This document shows, piece by piece, positions 17,817 through 26,442 of a DNA stretch of 64,000 bases. Source of the DNA: Kitasatospora sp. NBC_01246 (GTDB taxonomy: Bacteria; Actinomycetota; Actinomycetes; Streptomycetales; Streptomycetaceae); the NCBI RefSeq assembly GCF_036226505.1, contig NZ_CP108484.1:1674001-1738000 (forward strand). Reading direction: 5' to 3'. The notes under the pieces were generated by a model. The model ran no database searches, was not told the origin of the DNA, and saw only the letters and a list, made by a program, of their open reading frames with translations. How positions within the stretch are numbered: position 1 is the stretch's first letter; each line of letters starts with the position of its first letter. A program made the position numbers and the translations under genes.

Positions 17817-19349
17817 TCAGCCGGTGCAGTCGGCACGGACGGCGCCGGCCGCGTGGTGGGCCTTGTCGGCATCGCCGCCCCAGTCGATGCCCCGGTCGTG
17901 GAGCATCACCGCGATCCGGCCGCCGGTCAGCGGGAAGGTACCGGCGCTGGCCCACGTGCCCCGGGCCGCGGTCTGGTCGACCTTGAACTCGCCGACGGTG
18001 CCGCTGCCGGGCATCGAGCTGTTCTGCACGGTGTAGACGGTGGGCTTGCCACCCACCATCTTGCGGTCGCTGCTGTTCGGGACGTAGACGGAGATCTTGC
18101 AGCTGCCGGTGGTGACCGGGGCGGTGGTGAAGGTCCACACCACCGAGTTGCCCTTGTCCTTGCCGTCGCCGCTCATCGGCACCGAGTCGTACTTGCCGTT
18201 GCAACCCGACCCGGAGTACCCCCCGGCCGAGTTGACCGTCCAGCCGGTGCTGCCGTTCGTCCACTGGCCGTACTGGGCGTAGCCGGTGCCGGAGTTGCCG
18301 CAGCCGGTGCCGGCGACGGCGGTGAAGGTGGGCGCGACGGGCTTCGGCGGGACGGGCGGCTGGGGCACCGGCGGCTGCGGCTTGGGCTGCTGGGGGACCG
18401 GCGGCTGCGGTGCGGTACCGCCGCTCCCACCGGTACCCCCGGTGCTCCCGGTGCTCCCGCCGGTGCCCCCGCTGCCACCGGTGCTGCCGCCCGTACCGCC
18501 CGTACCACCGGTACCGCCGCTGCCCGTGCTGCCGGTAGCGCCGCCGCCACCGGTACCGCCGCTGCCGCCCGTCGTCGGCGGCTTGGCACCGGGGGCGGGC
18601 CGGGAGAGCAGGTTGGTGCCGGGGGGCGGCGCGGTGTTCGGCGCGGCCCCGTTGCCCGGGGTGGTACCGGGCACGCCCCCGGGGGCGCCGTCCGCCCCGG
18701 GCGTGGTCGGGGCGCCCGCGGCCGGGTCCGGGGGGAGGGTCGGATCGGTGGGCGCGGCCGGGGCGCCGGAGGCGTTCGGATCGGTGGGTGCGTCGATCGG
18801 TGCGGGATCGCCGAACTCCGGCCCCTCGGGAAGGGGCAGGTCCGCCTGGCTCAGGCCGACGTTGTCGGCCGTCCCGTCCCTCCCGGTCCGACTCCCATCG
18901 GTGATCAGGAACGGCAGGCCCATCAGCACCACACCGGCGGTGGCGGCGGCGACCATCACCGGCCGCTTCAGCCGGGCCCGGCCGAAGCGGTCCGGGCGCG
19001 CGACCGGCGCGAGGGCGGTCGGCCCCGGCTCCGGCCCCGGCTCAGGGTCGGGCACCGGCGCGAGCACCGGTCCGGGCACGACGGGGGTCGGCGGCAGCGG
19101 GGGCTCCGCGGCCGCGACCGGGCCGGTCGACACGGCGGCGACCTGCCCGTACTCCGGCACGACCGGCGGCGGAGCCACGGGCAGCACGGCGGCCGGCGGT
19201 ACGGCCGCGGCTGCCGGGTCGGGTGCCCCCGCTCCACCGGCCTCCTCGTCCATCTCCCAAGCCACCGAGGGCAGCTGAATGCTCGCCACCCCGCTCTGAG
19301 CCCCGTTTCCACTCGTGCTCGTGCCCACCACAGCTCCTCGGCTCCGCAT
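17817..19349 (-). CDS. Membrane-anchored protein with Gly/Pro stalk and golvesin-like C-terminal domain
   Basis: The 510-residue product has a Pro/Ala/Glu-rich cytoplasmic N terminus (about 1-127), one membrane helix (131-149), a long Pro/Thr then Gly/Thr/Ser-repeat stalk, and a C-terminal beta domain. That domain (KISVYVPNSSD, TVYTVQN, GEFKVDQ, GTWASAGTFPL, AGAVRADC) matches the pattern of golvesin-like xanthan-lyase/carbohydrate-associated domains. It should face outward, as an adhesin- or polysaccharide-binding-like protein. ATG 19349 has AGGGA upstream; GTG 19325 after GAGGAG is an alternative. A candidate ECF promoter starts about 60 nt upstream (19410-19437). Confidence 0.75.
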   Translation of the reverse strand: MRSRGAVVGTSTSGNGAQSGVASIQLPSVAWEMDEEAGGAGAPDPAAAAVPPAAVLPVAPPPVVPEYGQVAAVSTGPVAAAEPPLPPTPVVPGPVLAPVPDPEPGPEPGPTALAPVARPDRFGRARLKRPVMVAAATAGVVLMGLPFLITDGSRTGRDGTADNVGLSQADLPLPEGPEFGDPAPIDAPTDPNASGAPAAPTDPTLPPDPAAGAPTTPGADGAPGGVPGTTPGNGAAPNTAPPPGTNLLSRPAPGAKPPTTGGSGGTGGGGATGSTGSGGTGGTGGTGGSTGGSGGTGGSTGSTGGTGGSGGTAPQPPVPQQPKPQPPVPQPPVPPKPVAPTFTAVAGTGCGNSGTGYAQYGQWTNGSTGWTVNSAGGYSGSGCNGKYDSVPMSGDGKDKGNSVVWTFTTAPVTTGSCKISVYVPNSSDRKMVGGKPTVYTVQNSSMPGSGTVGEFKVDQTAARGTWASAGTFPLTGGRIAVMLHDRGIDWGGDADKAHHAAGAVRADCTG

Positions 19350-19409
19350 GCCGTCCCTGTCGGCGGAACCGCCCGGCCGACAGGGCCACCGGCGCTTCCA
19401 CTCGGTACC

Positions 19410-19437
19410 TACGGCCCGGCCGGGCCGTGCGGTTCAC
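19410..19437 (-). promoter_or_regulatory. Candidate ECF promoter of golvesin-like gene
   Basis: The minus strand reads GTGAACCG-N15-CCGTA, ending about 60 nt before the ATG. The surrounding 47-nt block is shared with the sigma gene promoter region, including a common downstream GGTAnnGAnTGGAAGC. Confidence 0.6.
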
Positions 19438-20033
19438 CGGTCGTCGGTGGAGCACGGCCCGGCCGGGCCGTTGAGCGCCGAGCGGCTGTCGTCAGCGATG
19501 GTGTCCAACAGGTCCGCACCGCGTCCGGGCCTGACCGGACCAGGCCCCGGTTGCCCCCTCGGTGGTGCGGTGGGCGTGCTCCCGCGCGGCACCGCCAGGC
19601 GAAGGCGGTCCCACTGCCGGGTGCTGCCGGTGACGACGTCCTCGCCTCCCGGCGACTCCTCCACCGTTGGCACCTACCCGCCTGCGGGCGGCGTAGGTAC
19701 GCGCACGCAGTCGGAGCTCGGCGGCGAACCGGCTCGTCCCGTCGACCGGGTCGGGCTAGGTCGTGCCGTCCTGCCGTACCAGGGTCGTCTCCCCGACCGT
19801 CGCCAAGGCCGTGACCACGCTGCCGTCCGCGCCGTGCGGCTTCGGTTCCAGCGGCTCCCCCCCCGGGGCATCGCGCGGTGCGCCCGGATGGCGGGTTCGG
19901 CCGTCCGGGCGCGTGCACAGCCGCGTTCCAGCCGCCGGGGACTCTCCGCTGCGCCCCCTCCACGGCCTGTCGCGCCTGGGCAGTGCCCACGAGGTCCTAC
20001 GGGCCCACGGTCTCGCCCGGTCCGGGCCGGTCA

Positions 20034-20061
20034 CTGAACCGGTGGCCGGGCGGCGCCCGTA
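20034..20061 (+). promoter_or_regulatory. Candidate ECF promoter of ART-like gene, implying leaderless mRNA
   Basis: The plus strand reads CTGAACCG-N15-CCGTA, one base different from the other upstream boxes. The CCGTA ends 10 nt before the ATG at 20072, which has no ribosome site, so the transcript would start at or just before the start codon. Confidence 0.5.
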
Positions 20062-20071
20062 TTCCCCGACG

Positions 20072-23000
20072 ATGAGTCTCTCCCGCCTCGGCCTGCCCTC
20101 CGGTGACCCGGCCGCGCCCCGCCGCCGGTTCGGCCGCCGGCGTGGCGGGGCCGCCGCGCTGCCCGCCGGGGGCGGCCCGGTAAACGCCTCCCCGGTGCCG
20201 GCGGTGGCCGCCGCTCCGGCCGGGGCCGCGCTCGCCCTCCGGTCCGAGCTGCGCCCCGTCGGCCCACACTTCGTCATCGCCCCCTCCACCGCCGGGGACG
20301 ACGAACTGTCGGCGGCGGTCGCCACCCTGCGCCCGGTGCCCGACAGCATCGTCGTGGTCGCCGCCGCACCCGACTCGGCCGCCGTCCTGCGGGACCGGAT
20401 GGCCGACCTCGGCGTGATCGCCCGCTCGCGCGGCGCCGCCACGCTGGTACTGGCCGCCTCCGGCCTCGCCGCGCTCGCCCCCAACGGCCGCCGCCCGGCC
20501 GAGGTGGTCGCCGACCGGGCCGGCCTGCCGGTGATCGCGCCGGACGGCCTGGTGGAAATCACCCCGGACGGCAACCTCAAGGTCACCGCGCCCGACGGCG
20601 CCGGCGAGGCCGCCTCCTGGTGGCACTGCGCACCCGGCAGCGCACCGCGCCGGGTGCGGGAGACGATCGGCGCCACCGCGCCGGTCGAGCCGCCCTCCAC
20701 CGCCGTCGCGGTCGTACCCGCCGGCCCGGCCGGGCACCTGCCGGTCGAGAGCGCCACCGCCGCCCGCCGCCCCCCGGCCGTGCACGTGCTGCGGCTGCCC
20801 GCCGGTTTCTGGCTCACCCACCCGTCCGCCCCGCCCCCCGGCCCGATGCCCGGCCTCGGGCTGGCCGCCGCGCCGCCCGGCACCGTGGTGCTGGTCGTCG
20901 GCACCCCGGCACGGCCCGTCCTGCTGCCCGAGGACTTCGCGGAGGCCGTGGTCGGCCTGCCGGTGGACACCTCGCGGCTGCTGGTCAGCGCGCCCTGGGC
21001 GGCCCCGGACGAACTCGCCGCCCTGACCGGGGCGCTGTCGGCCCGGCTGGCCCGCCCGGTCAGCGCCGCGATCGGCCTCCCGGTGCTCGGCCCGGGCGGC
21101 CCCACCTCGCGCATCCTCGACACCCACGGCCGGGCCCGCTGGGAGCCGTACCTGCTGCGGCTCGCCGCCGCGCCCGGCCAGGGCACCGCCCCCGCCGCCT
21201 GGCGCAACGGGGGCGCCTCCTGGCGGACCGACGGGCCTGGTGTCTTCGAGGCGTTCCCCTACTGGGCGTTGGAGGCCGTCCCGGCCGGCCTCTGGCTCCG
21301 GCCGGAGCCTCCGCACGTCCTCACCCCGCGCTTCCGCCGGCCCGAGGCGGCCCGCCCGCTGCTGATCGTCGGTGAGCGGGACCGGCCCGTCGAGGCCGAC
21401 GTCTTCGAGGAGCTGGGCAGCCTGCTCGACCGCCTGCCGTCCTCCGGCTCGGACGGGTTCGGGCTGCTGGTGCACGGGCTGCTGGAGCCGTCCACCGAAC
21501 GGATCGCCCGGTTCATCGCCCGGATGCACGACCTGGACTGGCTCGGACCGGAGCAGCCCGCCGGTTCCGTGCCGGGCGTGGCGGCGGTGTCGTACGGGAT
21601 CGGTGGCCTCCCCGCGGCCCGCCCGACGGCCGTGGAGGCCGCGCCACAGCCCGCGCCGGCCGCCGTGGCGGCCTCACCACGCCCCGTTCCTGCCGCCGCG
21701 GAGGCCGCGCCACAGCCCGTCCCGGCCGCCGTGGCGCCGCCCCGGGCCGCGGCGCTGTCCGGTCCGCCGGCCGGGCCCTCGGCGTTCGCCGTACCGACCA
21801 CCACCAGTGGTGGCCCCGGCCTCCCCCCGCCGGTGGGCGCGGCGCCGCGCGGGACCGACCCCCTCGGTACCGCCCGGGCCACCGCCGGCGGGCCTTCGGC
21901 GGCGGCGACCGAGGAGCGGAACCCTGCGGAGAGCGCTCCCCGGACCGACCCGGCCACCGACCCCGTCACCGCCCCGGTCACCGCCTCGTACGCCCACCGG
22001 GTGGACACCGCCTCCGAACCCCCGTACGAGCGCACGGACTTCGCCCGGCTGGACGCGGCCGACGTCGAACCGCACGGCGACCCCACCATCGCGGACCCGC
22101 ACGGCGACCCCACCATCGCGGACCCGCACGGCGACCCCACCGTCGCGGACCCGCACAGCGAGCCGGACGAACCACCGGACAGGCGCCCTTTGGAGCCGGT
22201 CGGTCCGGAGTCACTCGACCCGGAGCCGGTCGAAGACCCCCAAGAGCTCACCGACGAGTTCACCAGGGTGGAACCGGACGGCGGCCCGGCACGGGCATCG
22301 GCCCCGCCGCGCGCCCGTCACCTCCGCCCGGAGGACTTCCCCGTCCCCGTTGCGGTCAGCGGCACCGACGACCGGGACGCCGTCCGGACGCTGCTCGGCG
22401 AGCACTACCACCGCTGCTCCGGCCGGATCGACCAGGTCACCACCCGGTTGCCGAGGCTGCGGTCGACCTCCAAGGACGACATCAAGCCCGATCTCGCCGC
22501 CGTCCTGCTGCACCACGGCGACACCGGAATCCCCGCAGAACGGGCGGAGTTGATCGCGGCCGCCCGCTCCCGCGACCCGATCCTCGCGCCCTTCCTCCGC
22601 TGCCTCGGCTCCGGGCTGCGCCGCTTCCCGAGCCACCACGGCGCCGTGCTGCTCTGTGCCCCGCCCGGCCCGGATCCGGCGGCCCTGCTCGCCCACTACG
22701 CGGTCGGACAGGTGGTGACGGAGCCCGCCCCGGTCACCGGCCTGACCGCCAGCGCCGTCGAAATCCCCGGCGCGGCGGTCGAGTTCGTCATCTGGTCGGC
22801 CACCGGGCGGCGCACCTCGGCCTTCGGCTCGGGCACCGAGGAGCTGCGGGTGACCTTCGCCCCGGGCACGTCCTTCACCGTGGTGGCCGTCCTGCCCTCC
22901 GATGACACCGAGAACGCGGAGGACAACGAGCACGCCGAGGACCCCGGGTACGCCGCCGAGCCGTCCGGCCGCCGCCCCGCCCGCGTCCTGCTGCGCGAGT

Positions 23001-23179
23001 ACACCGGAGCCGCCGGCGCCGACCCGGACGAACGGGACCGCAGCGCCCTGACCCGCCTCCAGTCGTGGCTGGACCGCAGGGACCGGCTGAGCCCAGCCGA
23101 GCGCCGGCGGATCGAGGACCCCGAGCGCTTCCACCTCACCCCGGGGGTCGAGCTTCTGCCTGGTCCCGAGGGTGCGTGA
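20072..23179 (+). CDS. Large protein with C-terminal ART-like (ADP-ribosyltransferase fold) domain
   Basis: The 1035-residue protein begins with a basic segment, then Ala/Pro-rich domains with repeated lactonase-free beta motifs (DGLVEITPDGNLKVTAP; WWHCAPGS). A disordered Pro/Ala region and DPHGDPTIA repeats follow, then a C-terminal domain. The last domain (LRRFPSHHGAVLL, VEFVIWSATGRRTSAFG, EELRVTFAPGTSFTVVAV) resembles bacterial R-S-E ADP-ribosyltransferases, including the terminal PGT-F-V strand. The ExE pair appears as E-L-R, so catalysis may be lost. No signal peptide is seen. Frame is open upstream, but the candidate promoter at 20034-20061 supports ATG 20072. Proteins of this size occur with actinobacterial ESX-type loci; that link is inference. 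Confidence 0.7.
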   Translation: MSLSRLGLPSGDPAAPRRRFGRRRGGAAALPAGGGPVNASPVPAVAAAPAGAALALRSELRPVGPHFVIAPSTAGDDELSAAVATLRPVPDSIVVVAAAPDSAAVLRDRMADLGVIARSRGAATLVLAASGLAALAPNGRRPAEVVADRAGLPVIAPDGLVEITPDGNLKVTAPDGAGEAASWWHCAPGSAPRRVRETIGATAPVEPPSTAVAVVPAGPAGHLPVESATAARRPPAVHVLRLPAGFWLTHPSAPPPGPMPGLGLAAAPPGTVVLVVGTPARPVLLPEDFAEAVVGLPVDTSRLLVSAPWAAPDELAALTGALSARLARPVSAAIGLPVLGPGGPTSRILDTHGRARWEPYLLRLAAAPGQGTAPAAWRNGGASWRTDGPGVFEAFPYWALEAVPAGLWLRPEPPHVLTPRFRRPEAARPLLIVGERDRPVEADVFEELGSLLDRLPSSGSDGFGLLVHGLLEPSTERIARFIARMHDLDWLGPEQPAGSVPGVAAVSYGIGGLPAARPTAVEAAPQPAPAAVAASPRPVPAAAEAAPQPVPAAVAPPRAAALSGPPAGPSAFAVPTTTSGGPGLPPPVGAAPRGTDPLGTARATAGGPSAAATEERNPAESAPRTDPATDPVTAPVTASYAHRVDTASEPPYERTDFARLDAADVEPHGDPTIADPHGDPTIADPHGDPTVADPHSEPDEPPDRRPLEPVGPESLDPEPVEDPQELTDEFTRVEPDGGPARASAPPRARHLRPEDFPVPVAVSGTDDRDAVRTLLGEHYHRCSGRIDQVTTRLPRLRSTSKDDIKPDLAAVLLHHGDTGIPAERAELIAAARSRDPILAPFLRCLGSGLRRFPSHHGAVLLCAPPGPDPAALLAHYAVGQVVTEPAPVTGLTASAVEIPGAAVEFVIWSATGRRTSAFGSGTEELRVTFAPGTSFTVVAVLPSDDTENAEDNEHAEDPGYAAEPSGRRPARVLLREYTGAAGADPDERDRSALTRLQSWLDRRDRLSPAERRRIEDPERFHLTPGVELLPGPEGA
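22070..22150 (+). repeat. 27-bp in-frame tandem repeat, three units
   Basis: Three 27-bp units starting at 22070, 22097 and 22124 encode three copies of a nine-residue PHGDPTIAD repeat (last unit with Val for Ile) in the disordered region of the ART-like protein. The first two are identical, suggesting recent expansion. Confidence 0.85.
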
Positions 23180-23203
23180 ACCCGCCGTCGGACGGCGGCC
23201 GTT
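23176..23203 (+). promoter_or_regulatory. Candidate ECF promoter of chitosanase gene
   Basis: The plus strand reads GTGAACCC-N15-CCGTT, 66 nt before the chitosanase ATG. Its first bases overlap the stop codon of the preceding gene. It is also flanked by an inverted GTGAAC/GTTCAC pair. Confidence 0.55.
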
Positions 23204-23268
23204 CACCAAGCGAACCCGCTCGCCCGCCGTTCCCGCGGCCGATCCGGCCGCCCGACCCCGGAGCCTCC

Positions 23269-24246
23269 ATGCCGATCCGGCCCACCCCGCTGCCCCTCGC
23301 CCTGACCGCCCTCCTGTTGGCCGGCGCCCTCCCCGTGCTCCCGGCCGCCGCGGCGTCCCCGAGCCCCACCCCGAGCGGCTCGCCCACCACGACGGTCGCC
23401 GACCCCGCCCCGGCGAACCACGGGCGCCCCCACCGCACCACCCTGCCCACGGCCAAGTCACCGATCACGCCCAGTGGTTCGCCATCCGGCTCCGCCTCCG
23501 GCCCGCCGTCCGGCAAGCCCACCACGACCGGGGCCGGCGACCTCACCGACCCGCATCTCAAGGACATCGCCCAGCAGTTCGTCTCCAGCGCCGAGAACTC
23601 CTCCCTCGACTGGAAGGCGCAGTTCGCCTACATCGAGGACATCAAGGACGGCCGCGGCTACACCGCGGGCATCGTCGGCTTCTGCTCCGGCACCGGCGAC
23701 ATGGTCGAACTGGTCCGCCACTACCGCGAGTTGAAGGCCGACAACGTCCTGGCCAAGTACCTCCCCGCGCTGGAGAAGCTGGACGGCTCCGCCTCGCACA
23801 GCGGCCTCGACCCCGACTTCACCTCGGACTGGAAGAAGGCGGCCCAGGACCCGGTCTTCCGCAAGGCCCAGGAGGACGAGCGCGACCGCGTCTACTTCAC
23901 CCCGGCCGTCACCCAGGCCAAGTCCGACGGACTGCACGCGCTCGGCCAACTCGCCTACTACGACGCCATCGTGATGCACGGCCCGGGCAACAGCGCGGAC
24001 AGCTTCGGCGGGATCCGCGCGGCGGCGCTCAAGAAGGCCAAGCCCCCGGCGCAGGGCGGCGACGAGAAGGCCTACCTCGCCGCGTTCCTGGACGCCCGCG
24101 CCGCCGCCATGCGCACCGAGGCGGCCCACTCCGACACCTCCCGCGTCGACACCGCCCAGCGCCTCTTCCTCCAGGCCGGGAACCTCGACCTGCACACCCC
24201 GCTGAGCTGGAAGGTCTACGGCGAGTCCTTCCACATCGACAAGTAG
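23269..24246 (+). CDS. Secreted chitosanase, glycoside hydrolase family 46
   Basis: The 325-residue product has a signal peptide to about residue 29, a Ser/Pro/Thr linker to about 90, and a GH46 domain. It should hydrolyse beta-1,4 links in chitosan outside the cell. Glu109 in SSAENS and Asp127 in DIKDGRGYTAG occupy the catalytic acid and base positions with the usual 18-residue spacing; GFCSGTGDM follows. The ATG at 23269 lies 6 nt after GGAG. It has its own terminator at 24265-24298 and a candidate ECF promoter immediately upstream, linking it to the sigma factor set. Confidence 0.92.
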   Translation: MPIRPTPLPLALTALLLAGALPVLPAAAASPSPTPSGSPTTTVADPAPANHGRPHRTTLPTAKSPITPSGSPSGSASGPPSGKPTTTGAGDLTDPHLKDIAQQFVSSAENSSLDWKAQFAYIEDIKDGRGYTAGIVGFCSGTGDMVELVRHYRELKADNVLAKYLPALEKLDGSASHSGLDPDFTSDWKKAAQDPVFRKAQEDERDRVYFTPAVTQAKSDGLHALGQLAYYDAIVMHGPGNSADSFGGIRAAALKKAKPPAQGGDEKAYLAAFLDARAAAMRTEAAHSDTSRVDTAQRLFLQAGNLDLHTPLSWKVYGESFHIDK

Positions 24247-24264
24247 CCCACCGGGTGACGGAAG

Positions 24265-24298
24265 AGCGGCGGGCCGCCCGCGGAGGCGACCCGCCGCT
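24265..24298 (+). terminator. Terminator after chitosanase
   Basis: A 9-bp perfect stem AGCGGCGGG/CCCGCCGCT with a 16-nt loop, followed by TT, 18 nt after the stop codon. Confidence 0.7.
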
Positions 24299-24302
24299 TT
24301 CG

Positions 24303-24316
24303 GTGATCTTGATCAC
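24303..24316. promoter_or_regulatory. Operator-like palindrome GTGATC-TT-GATCAC
   Basis: A perfect 6-bp-arm inverted repeat located 42-55 nt before the acyl-CoA oxidase ATG, in the only AT-richer stretch of that gap. It is a likely repressor or activator site for that gene; the regulator is unknown. Confidence 0.5.
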
Positions 24317-24357
24317 AAAGCCGTTTCCCCGGACCCTGTTCGCCCATTCATCACCGC

Positions 24358-26328
24358 ATGACAACCATTCCCGGCAGTCGCACCGTCACCACGGACGACC
24401 GAAGCGCCACCCGGGCACCGGACTCCCCTGCACCGGTCGCCGTCGCCGCTTCCACCGCCGTCACCGTTACCACCAGCGTCACCGTCACCACTGCCACTGC
24501 CACCACTGCCACTGCCACCACTGCCGAGCTCACCCGGCTGCTCTACGGCCCCGACCACGAGCGGGTCCACGGCCCGTGGCGGCGGTTGCTCGCCGACCCC
24601 CGGATGCGGACCGACCCCGGCGCCGCCACCGCGGACCGGATCGCCGCCAGCTACCGGCGGTTACGGCAGGTCAACCGGATGACCGACGCCACCGCACTGG
24701 CCACCGACCCGCGCGCGCTGGCCGCGCTGCACGAATGGCTGGGCCCGCTGGACGGCGCGCTGGTCGTCGTCGCCGGCATCCACTACAACCTCTTCCTCGG
24801 CAGCCTGCTCGACCACGACCCGCACGAGAAGCGGCCGTTGGACCCGTACCTCGCGATGGAACGGATCGGCACCTTCCTCTGCACCGAGCTCGGCCACGGC
24901 AACGACGCCATCGCGCTGCGGACCACCGCCGTCTACGACCGCACCGACCGCACCTTCACCCTGCACACGCCCGACGCGGGTGCGCAGAAGTTCATGCCGA
25001 ACACCGGCCCGGCCGGCGGGCCGAAGTCCGCCGTGGTCGCCGCCCGCCTCCTGGTCGACGGCCGGGACCACGGGATCTTCCTCTTCCTCACCCCGCTCAC
25101 CGACGAGGTCGGCCCGCTGCCCGGCGTCACCGTCCGCCCGCTGCCGCAGCGCCCCGGCAACCCGGTCGACCACTGCCTGACCTCCTTCGACGAGGTCGTC
25201 CTGCCCCACGAGGCGCTGCTGACCGGCGAACACGGCCGACTCGGGCCCGACGCCGGGTTCACCAGCTCCCTCGGCAGCAGGCGGAAACGGTTCCTCACCA
25301 GCATCGGCCGGGTCACCGCCGGCAAGCTCTGCATGAGCGCGGCGGCGGTCGGCTGCGCCCGCGCGGTGCTGACCGTGGCCGTCCGCTACGCCCACCACCG
25401 CGAGGTGACCGGGGCCCGCGCGGACCGCCGCATCCCGGTCTGGGCCCACCGCAGCCACCACGGCCCGCTGCTGGAGGCGGCCGCCACCACCTACGCGATG
25501 ACCGCCCTGCACCGGGCCGCGGTCGAGCGCTGGACCGGCCGGGACGACACCGACCCGGGCGAGATCGCCGCTGCCGAGCGGCTGGCCGCCGTCACCAAGG
25601 GCTGGACCACCTGGCAGGCCCGCAACCTGATCATCGAGTGCCGCGAACGCTGTGGCGCCCAGGGACTGCTCCCGGTCAACGGGATCTCCCCGCTCGCCAT
25701 GGACATCGAGGGCACCATCACCGCCGAGGGCGACAACCTCGCGCTCTGGGCCAAGGCCGGCGCCGAACTCCTGCTGGCCGAGTCCGCGCCGCCCGGGGCC
25801 GTCCCCGAAGGCGGCCCCGACGACCCGGCCGTGCTCCAGTCCCTGCTGCACGCGGCGGAGCACCTGCACCTGAGCCGCGCCCGCGTCCTGCTGCGGCAGG
25901 CGCCGTCCGGGGACGGCCTGCGCCGCTGGAACACCGCCTCACCCGCCGCGCTGGCCGCCGTCACCGCCCACGCCGAACGCTCCGCCGGCGCCGCCCTGCT
26001 GGCCCTCGCCGAGCAGGCCACCGAGCCGCGGGCCCGCAGCCTGCTGCTCGACCTGTACCGGCTCTTCGCGCTGCGCCGGGTCAGCACGGAGAGCGGTCCT
26101 CTGCTGAGCGAGGGGCTCCTGACGGATCATTACGTGCGACTGCTCCCCGACCTGATCGAACAGGTCATCGGCCGACTGGCGGACCGGGGCCGACAGCTGG
26201 TGGACGCCTTCGGCCTGCCGGAGGAGTTCCTCGCCGGCCTCCCGATCGCCGGCCCCGACTACCAGCGCGCCTTCGACCACCCTGAGGCACATTGGAACGC
26301 CACCGAGCCTGCTGTTCGACCGATCTGA
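24358..26328 (+). CDS. Acyl-CoA oxidase/dehydrogenase-like flavoprotein
   Basis: The 656-residue product is of acyl-CoA oxidase length. After a Thr/Val/Ala-rich N terminus it shows ERIGTFLCTELGHGND, the flavin-binding stretch QKFMPNTGPAGGPKSAVVAA, KRFLTSIGRVTAGK, and ECRERCGAQGLLPVNG. AEGDN follows, with Glu457 at the catalytic-base position of the family. It should oxidise acyl-CoA to trans-2-enoyl-CoA using FAD; chain length is not readable. The ATG lacks a clear ribosome site. No other beta-oxidation gene is adjacent. The palindrome at 24303-24316 suggests specific control. Confidence 0.85.
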   Translation: MTTIPGSRTVTTDDRSATRAPDSPAPVAVAASTAVTVTTSVTVTTATATTATATTAELTRLLYGPDHERVHGPWRRLLADPRMRTDPGAATADRIAASYRRLRQVNRMTDATALATDPRALAALHEWLGPLDGALVVVAGIHYNLFLGSLLDHDPHEKRPLDPYLAMERIGTFLCTELGHGNDAIALRTTAVYDRTDRTFTLHTPDAGAQKFMPNTGPAGGPKSAVVAARLLVDGRDHGIFLFLTPLTDEVGPLPGVTVRPLPQRPGNPVDHCLTSFDEVVLPHEALLTGEHGRLGPDAGFTSSLGSRRKRFLTSIGRVTAGKLCMSAAAVGCARAVLTVAVRYAHHREVTGARADRRIPVWAHRSHHGPLLEAAATTYAMTALHRAAVERWTGRDDTDPGEIAAAERLAAVTKGWTTWQARNLIIECRERCGAQGLLPVNGISPLAMDIEGTITAEGDNLALWAKAGAELLLAESAPPGAVPEGGPDDPAVLQSLLHAAEHLHLSRARVLLRQAPSGDGLRRWNTASPAALAAVTAHAERSAGAALLALAEQATEPRARSLLLDLYRLFALRRVSTESGPLLSEGLLTDHYVRLLPDLIEQVIGRLADRGRQLVDAFGLPEEFLAGLPIAGPDYQRAFDHPEAHWNATEPAVRPI

Positions 26329-26362
26329 CCCGCCGACAGGCCTCCGGGGTCCCCCCGCACCG

Positions 26363-26401
26363 GGTCCCGCCGGTCCGCCCCCACGGCGGACCGGCGGGAC
26401 C
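26363..26401. terminator. Strong bidirectional terminator hairpin
   Basis: A perfect 17-bp stem (26363-26379 with 26385-26401) and a 5-nt loop, between the convergent acyl-CoA oxidase gene and the 26443-27870 gene. Confidence 0.8.
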
Positions 26402-26442
26402 GTCCACGGTCACCCCGGGTCGTGCTCAGCCGCGTGCGGAGT

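Larger units (their letters stand above)
19350..20071. other. Divergent intergenic region with two candidate ECF promoters
   Basis: About 720 nt. It has one minus-strand site (19410-19437) for the golvesin-like gene and one plus-strand site (20034-20061) for the ART-like gene. An imperfect palindrome ACCTACCCGCC...GGCGGCGTAGGT lies at 19672-19698. A weak 79-codon minus frame (19434-19673) was judged unlikely to be a gene. Confidence 0.5.

Noticed and set aside
19434..19673. A 79-codon minus-strand frame upstream of the golvesin-like gene
   Set aside because: Weak ribosome site, no family, Pro-rich second half, and its 3' end overlaps the candidate ECF promoter; kept only as a remote possibility.
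24460..24530. ACC/GTC/ACT-rich repeats in the acyl-CoA oxidase N terminus as a possible microsatellite or CRISPR-like repeat
   Set aside because: Simple in-frame codon repeats encoding Thr/Val/Ala; no spacers or fixed unit.
23172..26285. A 1037-codon plus-strand open frame across chitosanase and acyl-CoA oxidase genes
   Set aside because: Arg/Pro/Gly-dominated product with no motif; it is an out-of-frame shadow of two well-supported genes.
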